NCBI GenBank assembly: GCA_002422455.1
Contig: DIVK01000024.1
Span: 14,658 to 78,657 of the forward strand
DNA length: 64,000 bases
From: Rhodoferax sp. UBA6134
GTDB lineage: Bacteria; Pseudomonadota; Gammaproteobacteria; Burkholderiales; Burkholderiaceae_C
Direction of reading: 5' to 3'
The translations under genes and the position numbers were made by a program. A model generated the notes under the pieces. That model saw only the letters and a program-made list of their open reading frames with translations. It was not told the origin of the DNA and did no database searches. Positions 40,705-50,202 of the stretch are shown one piece after another. Numbering within the stretch: the stretch's first letter is position 1; every line of letters begins with the position of its first letter.

Positions 40705-40971
40705 TTATTTGCGCAGACCCAGCTTGGCAATCAGCGCGGTGTAACGGTCGGCATCTTTGGACTTCAGGTAATCCAGCAGCTTGCGGCGACGGCTCACCAT
40801 GCGCAGCAGACCGCGGCGACCGTGATGGTCCTTGGCGTGCGTCTTGAAATGGGGGGTGAGTTCGTTGATGCGGGCGGTCAGCAGTGCCACTTGCACTTCG
40901 GGGCTGCCGGTGTCGCCGGCCTGGCGTGCGTTGTCCTTGACGACAGCGGCTTTGATACTGGATGCGATCAT
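40705..40971 (-). CDS. rpsO: 30S ribosomal protein S15
   Basis: The 88-residue protein contains [26 protein letters not shown] and [23 protein letters not shown] in its two main helices, the S15 signatures. S15 binds 16S rRNA early in assembly. It is the first gene of the rpsO-pnp string. Confidence 0.98.
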   Translation of the reverse strand: MIASSIKAAVVKDNARQAGDTGSPEVQVALLTARINELTPHFKTHAKDHHGRRGLLRMVSRRRKLLDYLKSKDADRYTALIAKLGLRK

Positions 40972-41054
40972 GTTGTTTTCCTGTGGATGTTGAACTTGCG
41001 TCAGGCGCTGGAACTGCCCCTGACGTGCGCTGTTGCGGTGTGCAAAGCCTGACG

Positions 41055-41083
41055 ATTATACCCAATCTCATCATGGATGGCAG
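41055..41083 (-). promoter_or_regulatory. Promoter of rpsO-pnp
   Basis: On the minus strand CTGCCA (4 of 6 to TTGACA) and a perfect TATAAT are spaced by 17 bases. Transcription would start near 41048 and leave a leader of about 77 bases before rpsO. Confidence 0.6.
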
Positions 41084-41143
41084 CCCGGACTACGGGTCAA
41101 GTCCGCGATGGGCATCGGGATGATATGAGCGACAGCGCCACTC

Positions 41144-43507
41144 CTACTCCACGCGCGTGATCGACGCCGGCTTAAAGCCCAAATCTGCCGCCCGGCCCTT
41201 GCGCGCGCGCGCGGCCCTGGCGTTATTCAGGCTGCGGATCTCCAGCGTTTCCTCGCGCGGTTTGCCGCCGCGGCCGATACCTTCAATTTTCACGCTGCGC
41301 GTGTAGGCGGCGGCGCCGGCCAGAGTGTCCTTGTCTTCCAGGTCGATCAGCATCAGGCCCCGGCCGCCGTTGCCCATGACCTTGAGCTCACTGATTTCGA
41401 AAGTCAAAATCCGGCCACCGGTCGAGGCACAGGCCACATGCGTGGCTGGCAGCAAAGGCACAGCACCCGTGCTACCCGCCACCGGCGAGGGCCGGCACAA
41501 GACCTCGCCCTCGTTGCAGGTGACAAAGGCTTTGCCCGCCTTGAGCCGGGACGTCATGTTCTCCACCGTGGCGAGAAAACCGTAGCCGCCCGAGCTGCTG
41601 AGCAGCAACGTCGCGCTGGCCGGGCCGGCAAAATAGGACGACAACTGCGTACCGGCTTCGAGTTCCAGCAAGGAAGTTATCGGCTGGCCATCACCGCGGC
41701 CCCCCGGCAATAGCGACACCGCAACGGAATACACCCGTCCGTTATTGCCAAACGCCAGCAGCATGTCCACCGTGCGGCACTCAAAAGTGTCATACAACCC
41801 ATCCCCGGCCTTGAAGGCGAAACTCGCCGCGTCGTGCCCGTGCCCCTTCTGGGCCCGCACCCAACCTTTGTCGCTGACCACCACGGTCACCGGTTCGTCC
41901 ACCACCTTGATCTCCAGCACGGCTTTCTTCTCGGCCTGAATCAGGGTGCGGCGGGGGTCGGCAAAGGTTTTGGTATCCGCCTCGATTTCCTTGATCATCA
42001 GCCGGCGCAGCGCCGCCGGGTTGGCCAGAATTTCTTCCAGCCCCTTTTGTTCGGTGCGCAGGGTGGCCAGCTCCTGCTCGATCTTGATGGTTTCCAGCCG
42101 GGCCAGCTGGCGCAGCCGGATTTCAAGAATGTCTTCCGCCTGCCGCTCCGACAGGTTAAAGCGCGCCATCAGCGCCACCTTGGGATCATCGGACTGGCGA
42201 ATGAGGGCGATCACTTCGTCAATGTTGAGCAGCACCAGCTGGCGCCCTTCCAGGATGTGGATGCGGTCCAGCACCTTGGTCAGGCGGTGCTGCGAGCGGC
42301 GCTCGACCGTGATCTGGCGGAATTCAATCCATTCGCACAGCATCTGGCGCAAGGACTTCTGCGTGGGGCGGCCATCCAGGCCCACCATGGTCAGGTTGAT
42401 CGGGGACGAGGTCTCCAGGCTGGTGTGCGCCAGCAAGGTGGTGATGAGTTCCTGCTGTTGAATCCGGCTGCTCTTGGGTTCGCACACCAGACGCACGGCG
42501 GCGTCCTTGCTGGACTCGTCGCGTACCACGTCGAGTACCGACAGCACCGTGGCCTTGAGCTGGGTTTGCTCCAGCGACAGGGCCTTCTTGCCGGCCTTGA
42601 TCTTGGGATTGGTCAGCTCTTCAATTTCTTCCAGCACGCGCTGGGTACTGACGCCGGGCGGCAATTCGGTGACGACCAGTTGCCATTGACCGCGCGCCAG
42701 CTCCTCAATTTTCCAGCGCGCGCGCACCTTGAGCGAGCCGCGCCCGGTGCGGTAAGCCTCGGCAATATCGTTGGCGGTGCTGGTGATCTGACCGCCGCCC
42801 GGGTAGTCAGGCCCGGGAATCAGCGCCAACAACTCGTCGTGCGTGAGCTTCGGATTTTTGATGAGCGCGACGCAGGCCTCGGCCACTTCACGCAAGTTGT
42901 GACTGGGGATTTCAGTGGCCAGCCCGACGGCGATGCCGCTGGCACCGTTGAGCAAGGCAAACGGCAGGCGGGCCGGCAACTGGCGCGGCTCTTCGGTGGA
43001 ACCGTCGTAGTTGGGCGTGAAATCCACCGTGCCTTCGTCGATCTCGTCAAGCAGCAAGCTGGTGATTTTGGCCAGTCGCGCTTCGGTGTAACGCATGGCG
43101 GCGGCGCCATCGCCATCGCGCGAGCCGAAGTTACCCTGGCCGTCGATCAGCGGATAGCGCAAGGAAAAGTCCTGCGCCATGCGCACCGCGGCGTCATACA
43201 CCGACGAATCACCGTGCGGGTGAAAACGGCCCAGCACATCGCCCACCACGCGCGCGCATTTGACCGGCTTGGCGCCAGTGTTGCCTCCCGCCCCGCCAAA
43301 GCCCAGCCCCATGCGCGACATGGAGTACAGGATGCGCCGCTGCACCGGCTTTTGGCCATCGCACACGTCCGGCAAGGCCCGACCCTTGACCACGCTCAGG
43401 GCGTACTCAAGGTAGGCGCGTTGCGCGTAGGACGCCAGACTGGGGGTGTCACCGCCCTCTTCAGGGGCTGGGCCCGTGGAAAAACCAAGTGTCGTTTGAT
43501 CGCTCAT
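41144..43507 (-). CDS. parC: DNA topoisomerase IV subunit A
   Basis: This 787-residue subunit cuts and rejoins DNA to unlink daughter chromosomes. The active-site tyrosine is in [13 protein letters not shown]. The quinolone-resistance region reads [20 protein letters not shown], with serine at the usual positions. The C-terminal half holds beta-pinwheel repeats. Length is slightly above the E. coli protein. Its partner parE lies 71 bases upstream on the same strand. Confidence 0.96.
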   Translation of the reverse strand: MSDQTTLGFSTGPAPEEGGDTPSLASYAQRAYLEYALSVVKGRALPDVCDGQKPVQRRILYSMSRMGLGFGGAGGNTGAKPVKCARVVGDVLGRFHPHGDSSVYDAAVRMAQDFSLRYPLIDGQGNFGSRDGDGAAAMRYTEARLAKITSLLLDEIDEGTVDFTPNYDGSTEEPRQLPARLPFALLNGASGIAVGLATEIPSHNLREVAEACVALIKNPKLTHDELLALIPGPDYPGGGQITSTANDIAEAYRTGRGSLKVRARWKIEELARGQWQLVVTELPPGVSTQRVLEEIEELTNPKIKAGKKALSLEQTQLKATVLSVLDVVRDESSKDAAVRLVCEPKSSRIQQQELITTLLAHTSLETSSPINLTMVGLDGRPTQKSLRQMLCEWIEFRQITVERRSQHRLTKVLDRIHILEGRQLVLLNIDEVIALIRQSDDPKVALMARFNLSERQAEDILEIRLRQLARLETIKIEQELATLRTEQKGLEEILANPAALRRLMIKEIEADTKTFADPRRTLIQAEKKAVLEIKVVDEPVTVVVSDKGWVRAQKGHGHDAASFAFKAGDGLYDTFECRTVDMLLAFGNNGRVYSVAVSLLPGGRGDGQPITSLLELEAGTQLSSYFAGPASATLLLSSSGGYGFLATVENMTSRLKAGKAFVTCNEGEVLCRPSPVAGSTGAVPLLPATHVACASTGGRILTFEISELKVMGNGGRGLMLIDLEDKDTLAGAAAYTRSVKIEGIGRGGKPREETLEIRSLNNARAARARKGRAADLGFKPASITRVE

Positions 43508-43578
43508 AAAAATCTAGTCAGTTGAAGACGGGGCTGGCTCACGTCGTATCGCAGCGGGCGGGGAATTTCTTTGCAAGA

Positions 43579-45549
43579 TCAGATGTCGATCTCGACCGCA
43601 TCGCCATGCAGCTCCATCAATTCACGGCGCGCAGCGGCCTCACCCTTGCCCATGAGCTTCGTGATCAGGGCCTCGGTTTGCGTGAAGTCGATGTCGCCCA
43701 GGGCCACCGGCAACAACCGGCGCGTATCGGGATTGAGCGTGGTGTCCCACAACTGCACCGCATTCATCTCACCCAGGCCCTTGAAGCGGCTGATGTTCCA
43801 GGCGGTCTCGCGCACGCCCTCTTTGCGCAGCTTGTCGAGGATGGCGGTCAGTTCGCCTTCGTCCAGCGCGTAGGCTTTGGAGGCGGGCTTCTTGCCCCGC
43901 GCCGGGGCGTCCACCCGAAACAGGGGGGGCCGCGCCACATAGACATGGCCGGTCTCGATCAGCTTGGGGAAATGCCGGAAAAACAGGGTCAGCAGCAGCA
44001 CCTGGATGTGCGAGCCGTCCACGTCAGCATCCGACAAAATGCAGACCTTGCCATAACGCAGACCACTCAAGTCGGGGCTGTCGTTGGGGCCGTGCGGATC
44101 AACGCCGATGGCGACCGAAATATCGTGAATTTCGGTATTGGCAAACAGGCGGTCGCGGTCCACCTCCCAAGTATTAAGCACCTTGCCCCGCAGCGGCAAT
44201 ATCGCCTGGCTCTCCTTGTCGCGCCCCATCTTGGCGCTGCCGCCGGCCGAATCGCCCTCGACCAAAAACACTTCGTTGTGGGCCAGGTCCCGGCTTTCGC
44301 AATCGGTCAGCTTGCCGGGCAGCACGGCCACGCCGGAGCCCTTGCGCTTCTCGACTTTCTGGCCGGCTTTCTGACGGAACTGCGCCGCCTTGATCGCCAG
44401 TTCGGCCAGTTTCTTGCCGTATTCGACATGCTGGTTCAGCCACAACTCCAGGCTCGGGCGCACAAAGCTCGACACCAGGCGCACGGCGTCACGCGAGTTC
44501 AGGCGTTCCTTGATCTGGCCCTGAAACTGCGGGTCCAGCACTTTGGCGGACAACACATAGCTGGCGCGGGCGAAGACATCCTCCGGCAGCAACTTGACGC
44601 CTTTGGGTAGCAGCGAATGCAGTTCAATGAAACTTTTGACGGCCGTGAACAGGCCATCGCGCAAGCCGCTTTCGTGGGTACCGCCCGCGCTGGTGGGAAT
44701 CAGGTTGACATAGCTTTCACGCACCGGCTGACCATCTTCGGTGAAGGCCACGCACCAGGACGCGCCCTCGCCTTCGGCAAAGCTGTCGCTCTGGGCATCG
44801 GCAAAACCTTCGCCTTCAAACACCGGAATCACCAGCTCGCCGTTGAGCGTTTGCATCAGGTAGTCGCGCAGGCCGCCTTTATAGGTCCAGGTCTGCGTTT
44901 CTTTGCTTTTCTCGTTAATCAGCGCCACCGTGACGCCGGGCATCAACACCGCCTTGCTGCGCAGCAGATGAATAAGTTGCGCCATGGGCAAGGCCAGGGC
45001 TTCAAAGTATTTCGCGTCCGGCCAGACGCGCACGGTCGTGCCCGACTTGCGGTCGCCCTCGCCCTGCTTGCGCGCCTGCAGCGGCTCGACGACATCACCC
45101 CCGGAAAAAACCAGGCGAGCGACCTGGCCCTCCCGGTAGGTCGTGGCCTCCAGCCGCGTGGCCAAGGCGTTGGTCACGCTCACGCCCACGCCGTGCAATC
45201 CGCCCGAAAAGCTGTAGGCGCCGCCCTTGCCCTTGTCAAACTTGCCACCAGCGTGCAGCCGCGTGAAAACCAGCTCGATCACGGGTGCATTTTCTTCCGG
45301 ATGCAGGCCGAACGGAATGCCCCGGCCGTCGTCCTCGATGCTGATCGAACCATCGCTGTGCAAGGTGACCCTGATTTTCTTGCCATGCCCTGCCAGCGCT
45401 TCGTCCGCCGCGTTGTCCAGCACTTCCTGGATGACGTGCAGCGGGTTGTCGGTGCGGGTGTACATGCCAGGCCGCTGCTTGACGGGCTCCAGGCCCTTGA
45501 GCACACGGATGGAATTCTCTGAATATTCGGGGGGGGGGGTGACTGCCAT
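43579..45549 (-). CDS. parE: DNA topoisomerase IV subunit B
   Basis: This 656-residue ATPase subunit has the GHKL ATP site (EVLDNAADEALAG, DDGRGIPFG), the TOPRIM motifs (EGDSAGGSAKMGRDKE, SDADVDGSHI) and a C-terminal gyrB-like end. The start ATG at 45549 reads MAVTPPPEYSENSIRVLKG. Codons 4-7 form an unbroken run of 11 C on the coding strand, unusual for an essential gene. A TTG 10 codons upstream is an unlikely alternative and would lie before the same run. Confidence 0.96.
   Translation of the reverse strand: MAVTPPPEYSENSIRVLKGLEPVKQRPGMYTRTDNPLHVIQEVLDNAADEALAGHGKKIRVTLHSDGSISIEDDGRGIPFGLHPEENAPVIELVFTRLHAGGKFDKGKGGAYSFSGGLHGVGVSVTNALATRLEATTYREGQVARLVFSGGDVVEPLQARKQGEGDRKSGTTVRVWPDAKYFEALALPMAQLIHLLRSKAVLMPGVTVALINEKSKETQTWTYKGGLRDYLMQTLNGELVIPVFEGEGFADAQSDSFAEGEGASWCVAFTEDGQPVRESYVNLIPTSAGGTHESGLRDGLFTAVKSFIELHSLLPKGVKLLPEDVFARASYVLSAKVLDPQFQGQIKERLNSRDAVRLVSSFVRPSLELWLNQHVEYGKKLAELAIKAAQFRQKAGQKVEKRKGSGVAVLPGKLTDCESRDLAHNEVFLVEGDSAGGSAKMGRDKESQAILPLRGKVLNTWEVDRDRLFANTEIHDISVAIGVDPHGPNDSPDLSGLRYGKVCILSDADVDGSHIQVLLLTLFFRHFPKLIETGHVYVARPPLFRVDAPARGKKPASKAYALDEGELTAILDKLRKEGVRETAWNISRFKGLGEMNAVQLWDTTLNPDTRRLLPVALGDIDFTQTEALITKLMGKGEAAARRELMELHGDAVEIDI
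45529..45539. repeat. 11-base homopolymer at parE start
   Basis: Eleven G on the plus strand (C on the coding strand) encode Thr-Pro-Pro-Pro at codons 4-7 of parE. Tracts of this length are prone to replication slippage and to sequencing error. Confidence 0.9.
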
Positions 45550-45663
45550 AGCGGCGAATTGTAGTCGCGCAAGCAGCAATTAACTGTATGAAATACCAGC
45601 TCTCATCACCCGCAAAATGAAACCGGGGCAGCGCTGGTGCGGCAGATTGGCTACATTTACCCG

Positions 45664-46884
45664 ATGACAAGTTCCAGCAAAAAACTTTCCATGACACAGG
45701 TTCTCCTGTGTGGCGCTGCCATCGTGACGCTCTCCATGGGCATACGCCACGGCTTTGGCCTGTGGCTTCAACCGGTCACGCAAAGCCAGGGCTGGAGCCG
45801 CGAGACCTTTGCCTTTGCCATCGCCCTCCAGAATCTGGCATGGGGGGTTTCCGGCATTTTTGCCGGCATGCTGGCCGACCGCTTTGGTGCTTTCCGGGTC
45901 ATCGCAGGTGGCTCTCTTCTGTATGCGCTGGGTCTGGCCGGCATGGCCAGCGCCACCACTCCCCTGCTTTTTTCCGCCACAGCCGGAGTGCTGATTGGCA
46001 TGGCGCAGGCGGGCACCACGTATGCCGTCATCTACGGCGTCATCGGGCGCAACATTGCGGCCAACCAGCGCTCCTGGGCCATGGGCGTCGCGGCGGCAGC
46101 CGGTTCATTTGGTCAATTTTTGATGGTGCCAACCGAGGGTTTTCTGATCAGCCGCTTGGGCTGGCAGGAGGCCCTGATGATCCTGGGCGCAGCCTCGCTG
46201 GTAATGATCCCGCTGGCCTGGGGCCTGCGCGAACCCGGCCTGACCGCCGGCGCGACCGGCTACCGCGAACAAACCATTCTTCAGGCCCTGAACGAAGCCC
46301 TCAAATACCCGAGCTTCCAGATGCTCATGGCCGGCTACTTCGTTTGCGGCTTCCAAGTTGTCTTCATTGCAGTCCACATGCCCAGCTACCTGAAGGACAA
46401 GGGCCTGTCGCCCCAGGTGGCGAGCTACGCGCTGGCGCTGATCGGCCTGTTCAATGTGTTCGGCACCTACGCGGCAGGCGCACTGGGACAAAAGCTGCCA
46501 AAGAAAAACATCCTCGCCTTTATTTACATTGCACGCTCCTGCGCCATTTCCCTGTTCCTGCTGGCGCCCCTGTCTCCCTTGAGCATCTACGTTTTTTCCG
46601 CCGCCATGGGCTTGCTGTGGCTCTCCACGGTACCGACAACCAACGCCGCTGTGGCGCAAATCTTTGGTGTGGCGCATCTTTCCATGCTGAGCGGTTTTGT
46701 GTTTTTCAGTCATCAGATTGGCTCATTCATGGGTGTGTGGCTGGGAGGCTACCTGTATGACCGCACCGGCAGTTATAACGTGGTCTGGTATATCGCCATC
46801 GCTTTGGGCGTGCTGGCGGCGCTGATCAATCTGCCGATCAGGGAAACGCCCATCCCTCGAAAAACCGCAACACAAGAAGCGTGA
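45664..46884 (+). CDS. Major facilitator superfamily transporter
   Basis: The 406-residue protein has about 12 hydrophobic helices and the MFS motif between helices 2 and 3 (GMLADRFGAFRV). The long central loop separates two six-helix halves. It resembles MFS proteins annotated as monocarboxylate or oxalate/formate-type transporters; substrate unknown. The ATG at 45664 (MTSSSKKLSMTQVLL) is preferred to a GTG at 45637. It is divergent from parE, and a small membrane peptide gene follows 4 bases later. Confidence 0.88.
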   Translation: MTSSSKKLSMTQVLLCGAAIVTLSMGIRHGFGLWLQPVTQSQGWSRETFAFAIALQNLAWGVSGIFAGMLADRFGAFRVIAGGSLLYALGLAGMASATTPLLFSATAGVLIGMAQAGTTYAVIYGVIGRNIAANQRSWAMGVAAAAGSFGQFLMVPTEGFLISRLGWQEALMILGAASLVMIPLAWGLREPGLTAGATGYREQTILQALNEALKYPSFQMLMAGYFVCGFQVVFIAVHMPSYLKDKGLSPQVASYALALIGLFNVFGTYAAGALGQKLPKKNILAFIYIARSCAISLFLLAPLSPLSIYVFSAAMGLLWLSTVPTTNAAVAQIFGVAHLSMLSGFVFFSHQIGSFMGVWLGGYLYDRTGSYNVVWYIAIALGVLAALINLPIRETPIPRKTATQEA

Positions 46885-46888
46885 CCTC

Positions 46889-47014
46889 ATGAAGCGCAGT
46901 CACAAAATTTACCTTTACGCGGGCGCCGTTTGCCTGCTGCTGGCTGTGTTCTCACTCTACACCCGGTCCGATTTCCTGGTCACGCTGGCGAATCAGGTTT
47001 GGGCCTGCTTTTGA
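46889..47014 (+). CDS. 41-residue single-helix membrane peptide
   Basis: A 42-codon frame starts with ATG 4 bases after the MFS gene and ends TGA 13 bases before the methyltransferase gene. The product begins MKRSHKIYLYAGAVCLLLAV and ends TLANQVWACF. It has a basic N-terminus and one hydrophobic helix of about 18 residues, then a short polar tail. The tight spacing and sensible topology support a real gene. The function is unknown. It could be a small partner of the MFS transporter, which is inference. Confidence 0.6.
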   Translation: MKRSHKIYLYAGAVCLLLAVFSLYTRSDFLVTLANQVWACF

Positions 47015-47027
47015 AATCAAGGTAGAC

Positions 47028-47615
47028 ATGTCGGACCCATCAACAACGGACGGCCCACTGGGCCTGTGCCCCCCGTCAGGCTGGGTCAAACGCTGGTCGC
47101 ACCTCATCCCGCCCCGGGAATCCGTACTGGACATCGCCTGCGGGCATGGCCGTCACATGCAGTGGCTGGCCGAACGGGGCCACACGGTCACTGGTATCGA
47201 CCGTTCGCCCGCCGCAATTCAGGCCGCAGCCAGCTTCGGCGAAGCGATTCTGGCGGACATTGAAAACGGCCCCTGGCCCCTGCTCAGTGGCGGCCAAACT
47301 CGCCAATTCGCGGCGGTGATCGTCACCAACTATTTGTGGCGGCCACTTTTCCCCGTCATTGCCCAAAGCGTGGCACCCGCCGGCCTGCTCATCTACGAGA
47401 CGTTTGCCCAAGGCAACGAAACCGTTGGCAAACCGTCCCGGCCTGATTTTCTTTTACGCCCTGCCGAATTGCTGCACACTTTCAAAGCCATGCACATCGT
47501 CGCCTATGAAGACGGTTTTCTCGAACAGCCTGCCCGCTTCGTACAACGGATCGTCGCGGTACGACCTGATCCGGGGCAGGCGCCCGCCCCGGCCCCGCCG
47601 CGTTACGCGCTCTAG
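47028..47615 (+). CDS. Class I SAM-dependent methyltransferase
   Basis: The 195-residue protein has SAM-binding motif I VLDIACGHGRHMQWLAERGH, the acidic residue of motif II in VTGIDRSPAAI, and VTNYLWRPLFP. It resembles TehB-type small methyltransferases. The substrate is unknown. It may be co-transcribed with the MFS gene and the 41-residue peptide, and dapA follows after 36 bases. Confidence 0.85.
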   Translation: MSDPSTTDGPLGLCPPSGWVKRWSHLIPPRESVLDIACGHGRHMQWLAERGHTVTGIDRSPAAIQAAASFGEAILADIENGPWPLLSGGQTRQFAAVIVTNYLWRPLFPVIAQSVAPAGLLIYETFAQGNETVGKPSRPDFLLRPAELLHTFKAMHIVAYEDGFLEQPARFVQRIVAVRPDPGQAPAPAPPRYAL

Positions 47616-47651
47616 TTAGAATGCTCGCTTACTGTTTACCTTCCCTCGGAC

Positions 47652-48545
47652 ATGACACATTCAACCGGCCAAATCACGGGCAGCATCGTGGCACTTGTCA
47701 CCCCCATGTTTGATGATGGCAGCGTGGATTACGCAACCCTGCGCCAACTGATCGACTGGCACGTCGCGGAGGGCACCGACTGCATCGGCGTCGTTGGCAC
47801 GACCGGTGAGTCCCCCACCGTCAACGTGCAGGAACATTGCGAAATCATCCGCATCGCGGTGGAGCAGGCGGCTGGCCGCGTGCCCATCATGGCCGGCTGC
47901 GGCGCCAACTCCACCGCAGAGGCGATCGAACTGGCCAAGTTTGCCAAAAAAGTGGGGGCCGATTGCCAACTGCAGGTGGTCCCCTACTACAACAAGCCAA
48001 CTCAGGAAGGACAGTACCTGCACTTCAAGGCCATTGCGCAGGCGGTTGACCTGCCCATGATCCTGTACAACGTGCCCGGCCGTTCCGTGGCGGACATGGC
48101 ACATGACACGGTACTGCGTTTGGCCCAGGTGCCCGGCATCGTGGGCATCAAGGAGGCGACCGGCAATATCGAACGGGCGCAGTGGCTGATCCGGGAGGCG
48201 CCAAAAGGGTTTGCCATTTACTCGGGGGACGACCCGACTGCGGTTGCCCTCATGCTGTGCGGAGGCCACGGCAACGTCAGCGTCACGGCCAATCTTGCGC
48301 CGCGTCTCATGCACGAACTGTGCGTTGCGGCAATGGCGGGCAACCGGCAACGGGCAATGGAAATCCAGTTCAAATTGCTGCCATTGCACAAAAACCTGTT
48401 TGTGGAGGCCAACCCCATCCCCGTGAAATGGGCGATGGCGAGGATGAAGCTGTGCGGTGGCACCTTGCGTCTGCCCATGACGCCTCTGACCCAGACCAAC
48501 GAAGCGGCAGTTGAAGGCGCCTTGCGTGCAGGCGGCCTGGTCTGA
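47652..48545 (+). CDS. dapA: 4-hydroxy-tetrahydrodipicolinate synthase
   Basis: DapA condenses pyruvate with aspartate semialdehyde in the lysine and meso-diaminopimelate pathway. The 297-residue protein has the Schiff-base lysine in [12 protein letters not shown], the catalytic tyrosine in MILYNVPGR, and GTTGESPTV at the substrate site. bamC follows 38 bases downstream, the usual proteobacterial pairing. Confidence 0.97.
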   Translation: MTHSTGQITGSIVALVTPMFDDGSVDYATLRQLIDWHVAEGTDCIGVVGTTGESPTVNVQEHCEIIRIAVEQAAGRVPIMAGCGANSTAEAIELAKFAKKVGADCQLQVVPYYNKPTQEGQYLHFKAIAQAVDLPMILYNVPGRSVADMAHDTVLRLAQVPGIVGIKEATGNIERAQWLIREAPKGFAIYSGDDPTAVALMLCGGHGNVSVTANLAPRLMHELCVAAMAGNRQRAMEIQFKLLPLHKNLFVEANPIPVKWAMARMKLCGGTLRLPMTPLTQTNEAAVEGALRAGGLV

Positions 48546-48583
48546 CCGGTCCGGCTCAATTTACTATCCTGAGGGAATTTTTT

Positions 48584-49669
48584 GTGAATCATTTTTCCAA
48601 ACTGACGCTGCTGAGCCTTTCCTTGACGCTGGCAGCGTGCTCGGCTCTCACCGATAACAAGGTCGACTACAAAAGCGCCACCAAAAACGGCCCGTCACTG
48701 GATGTTCCGCCTGACCTGACCCAGCTGTCGCGTGACAGCCGTTACGCAGTTTCTGATGGCGTTGTGAGCGCATCGAGCTTTCAGGCTGGCCAGGTCAGCG
48801 AATCCGTGCCAACCGCAGCCACGTCGCTGGGCGATGTCCGCATCGAGCGGGCCGGCACCCAGCGCTGGCTCGTGGTCGATCGACCCGCCGACAAACTGTG
48901 GGAACCGGTGCGCGACTTCTGGCAAGAAAATGGTTTCCTGCTGACCCTGGATCAGGCCAATCTGGGCATCATGGAAACCGAATGGGCGGAAAATCGGGCC
49001 AAGATACCGCAAGACTTCATTCGCAATGCGCTGAGCAAAGTGCTCGACTCGCTGTATTCAACCGGAGAGCGCGACAAGTTTCGCACCCGTCTTGAGCGCA
49101 ATGCGAGCGGCGGAACCGATATCTTCATCAGTCACCGGGGCATGATGGAGGTCTACAGCAACACACAAAAAGATTCAACCGTGTGGCAACCCCGCGCTGC
49201 CGACCCGGAACTCGAAGCCGAGTTCTTGCGCCGGTTGATGGTCAAACTGGGAGTGACCCAGGAGCAATCCAGGGCACTGATGGCGGCAGGCGCCAACAAG
49301 AGCCTGTCACGTGCTGTGATGATCAACGGGCAACCCGTGGTACAGGTCGACGAGAGCTTCGACCGTGCCTGGCGCCGTGTGGGCTTGTCGCTGGACCGCA
49401 CCGGCTTCACGGTTGAAGACCGCGACCGCAGTCAGGGTATTTATTTTGTCCGTTACGTGGCGCCGACGGCAGACAAGTCGGAGCCCGGCTTTCTCGACAA
49501 AATCTTTGGTGCATCCAAGACAGCAGACACAGCTCCTTTGAAATACCGCATAGCGCTTGTCAGTCAGGGGCAATCAACAACAGTATCCGTGCAAGATGTC
49601 AGCGGGAAGCCGGACACTTCAGCCAATGCACAGCGCATCGTGAAAGTGATCGCCGACGATCTCCAGTAA
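48584..49669 (+). CDS. bamC: Outer membrane assembly lipoprotein BamC
   Basis: The 361-residue lipoprotein has a lipobox LAAC with the modified cysteine at residue 19, then an unstructured stretch with SLDVPPDLTQL, the segment that contacts BamD in E. coli. Two helix-grip domains follow (about residues 80-200 and 235-360). It belongs to the outer-membrane beta-barrel insertion complex. The start codon is GTG. A hairpin terminator lies about 80 bases downstream. Confidence 0.93.
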   Translation: MNHFSKLTLLSLSLTLAACSALTDNKVDYKSATKNGPSLDVPPDLTQLSRDSRYAVSDGVVSASSFQAGQVSESVPTAATSLGDVRIERAGTQRWLVVDRPADKLWEPVRDFWQENGFLLTLDQANLGIMETEWAENRAKIPQDFIRNALSKVLDSLYSTGERDKFRTRLERNASGGTDIFISHRGMMEVYSNTQKDSTVWQPRAADPELEAEFLRRLMVKLGVTQEQSRALMAAGANKSLSRAVMINGQPVVQVDESFDRAWRRVGLSLDRTGFTVEDRDRSQGIYFVRYVAPTADKSEPGFLDKIFGASKTADTAPLKYRIALVSQGQSTTVSVQDVSGKPDTSANAQRIVKVIADDLQ

Positions 49670-49750
49670 ACCCAACGCAGACCGCTGCGGCTCCAGCGGC
49701 CGGCGGCGACTTGGGTGAAAGCGCCTGAATGATGATTCACTCGGGCAATA

Positions 49751-49777
49751 AAAAAGCCACCGCAAGGTGGCTTTTTT
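49751..49777. terminator. Bidirectional terminator between bamC and lipoprotein gene
   Basis: The hairpin GCCACC-GCAA-GGTGGC has AAAAA on its left and TTTTTT on its right, so it can end transcription from both convergent genes. It is the reverse complement of the grxD terminator hairpin at 6558. Confidence 0.9.
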
Positions 49778-49803
49778 ATCAACGGAGTTGATAAGCGGCT
49801 AAC

Positions 49804-50046
49804 TTACTTCTTGGCTGCGTCGGCAGCAGCACCAACCGCAGAAGCCGCACCCTGGGCAGCATCGGCAGCAGCGCCGGTAACAGCAGCAGCATCAGAAGCA
49901 GCTGCAGCCGGCTCCGGAGCAGCGACAGGTGCGGGAGCGGGAGCAGCGGCAGGAGCTACAACAGGAGCTGGAGCTTCTTCCTTCTTGCCACAAGCAGCCA
50001 GAGCAGCAGCGGCGATAACAGCGGCCAAAACAAGCGATTTATTCAT
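49804..50046 (-). CDS. Small Ala/Pro-rich lipoprotein
   Basis: The 80-residue protein has a lipoprotein signal with lipobox LAAC (Cys19), followed by GKKEEAP. The rest is almost entirely Ala, Pro, Val and Asp, with repeats such as APAPVA and AADAA. Such a tail should be extended and flexible. It may be a small outer-membrane or periplasmic lipoprotein of envelope function, but no family is recognised. An 18-bp palindrome lies 27 bases before the start codon. Codon use is skewed to GCA/GCT/GCC repeats. Confidence 0.75.
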   Translation of the reverse strand: MNKSLVLAAVIAAAALAACGKKEEAPAPVVAPAAAPAPAPVAAPEPAAAASDAAAVTGAAADAAQGAASAVGAAADAAKK

Positions 50047-50072
50047 TTGAAAATACCTAGTGAGTTAACGAA

Positions 50073-50090
50073 ACAATTTCCGGAAATTGT
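50073..50090. promoter_or_regulatory. 18-bp perfect palindrome upstream of lipoprotein gene
   Basis: ACAATTTCCGGAAATTGT is its own reverse complement, with no loop. It lies between the lipoprotein start (50046) and the candidate -10 box (50158-50153), so it is probably in the 5' leader or promoter-proximal DNA. It may be an operator of a dimeric regulator. No match to a named regulon is claimed. Confidence 0.5.
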
Positions 50091-50152
50091 CACTGCAGAA
50101 GAACTGCAACGACCAAGCAAAAATAACTCGAGCTCTTTTTGCCTAGCTGCAA

Positions 50153-50158
50153 ATTATA
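50153..50158 (-). promoter_or_regulatory. Candidate -10 box for lipoprotein gene
   Basis: On the minus strand TATAAT lies about 105 bases before the lipoprotein start; the -35 region is weak (GTGAAA, about 19 bases further upstream). The palindrome at 50073-50090 lies between this box and the gene. Confidence 0.4.
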
Positions 50159-50202
50159 GGGTATAAATTTTCGTCTTTTCACAGGAAATTAAACACTGTC
50201 AA

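Noticed and set aside
41834..43525. 563-codon frame antisense to parC
   Set aside because: Shadow of a well-supported essential gene; no recognisable domain.
49811..50050. Short repeats that might suggest a CRISPR array
   Set aside because: The periodicity comes from Ala codon repeats in the lipoprotein gene; there are no constant repeats with unique spacers.
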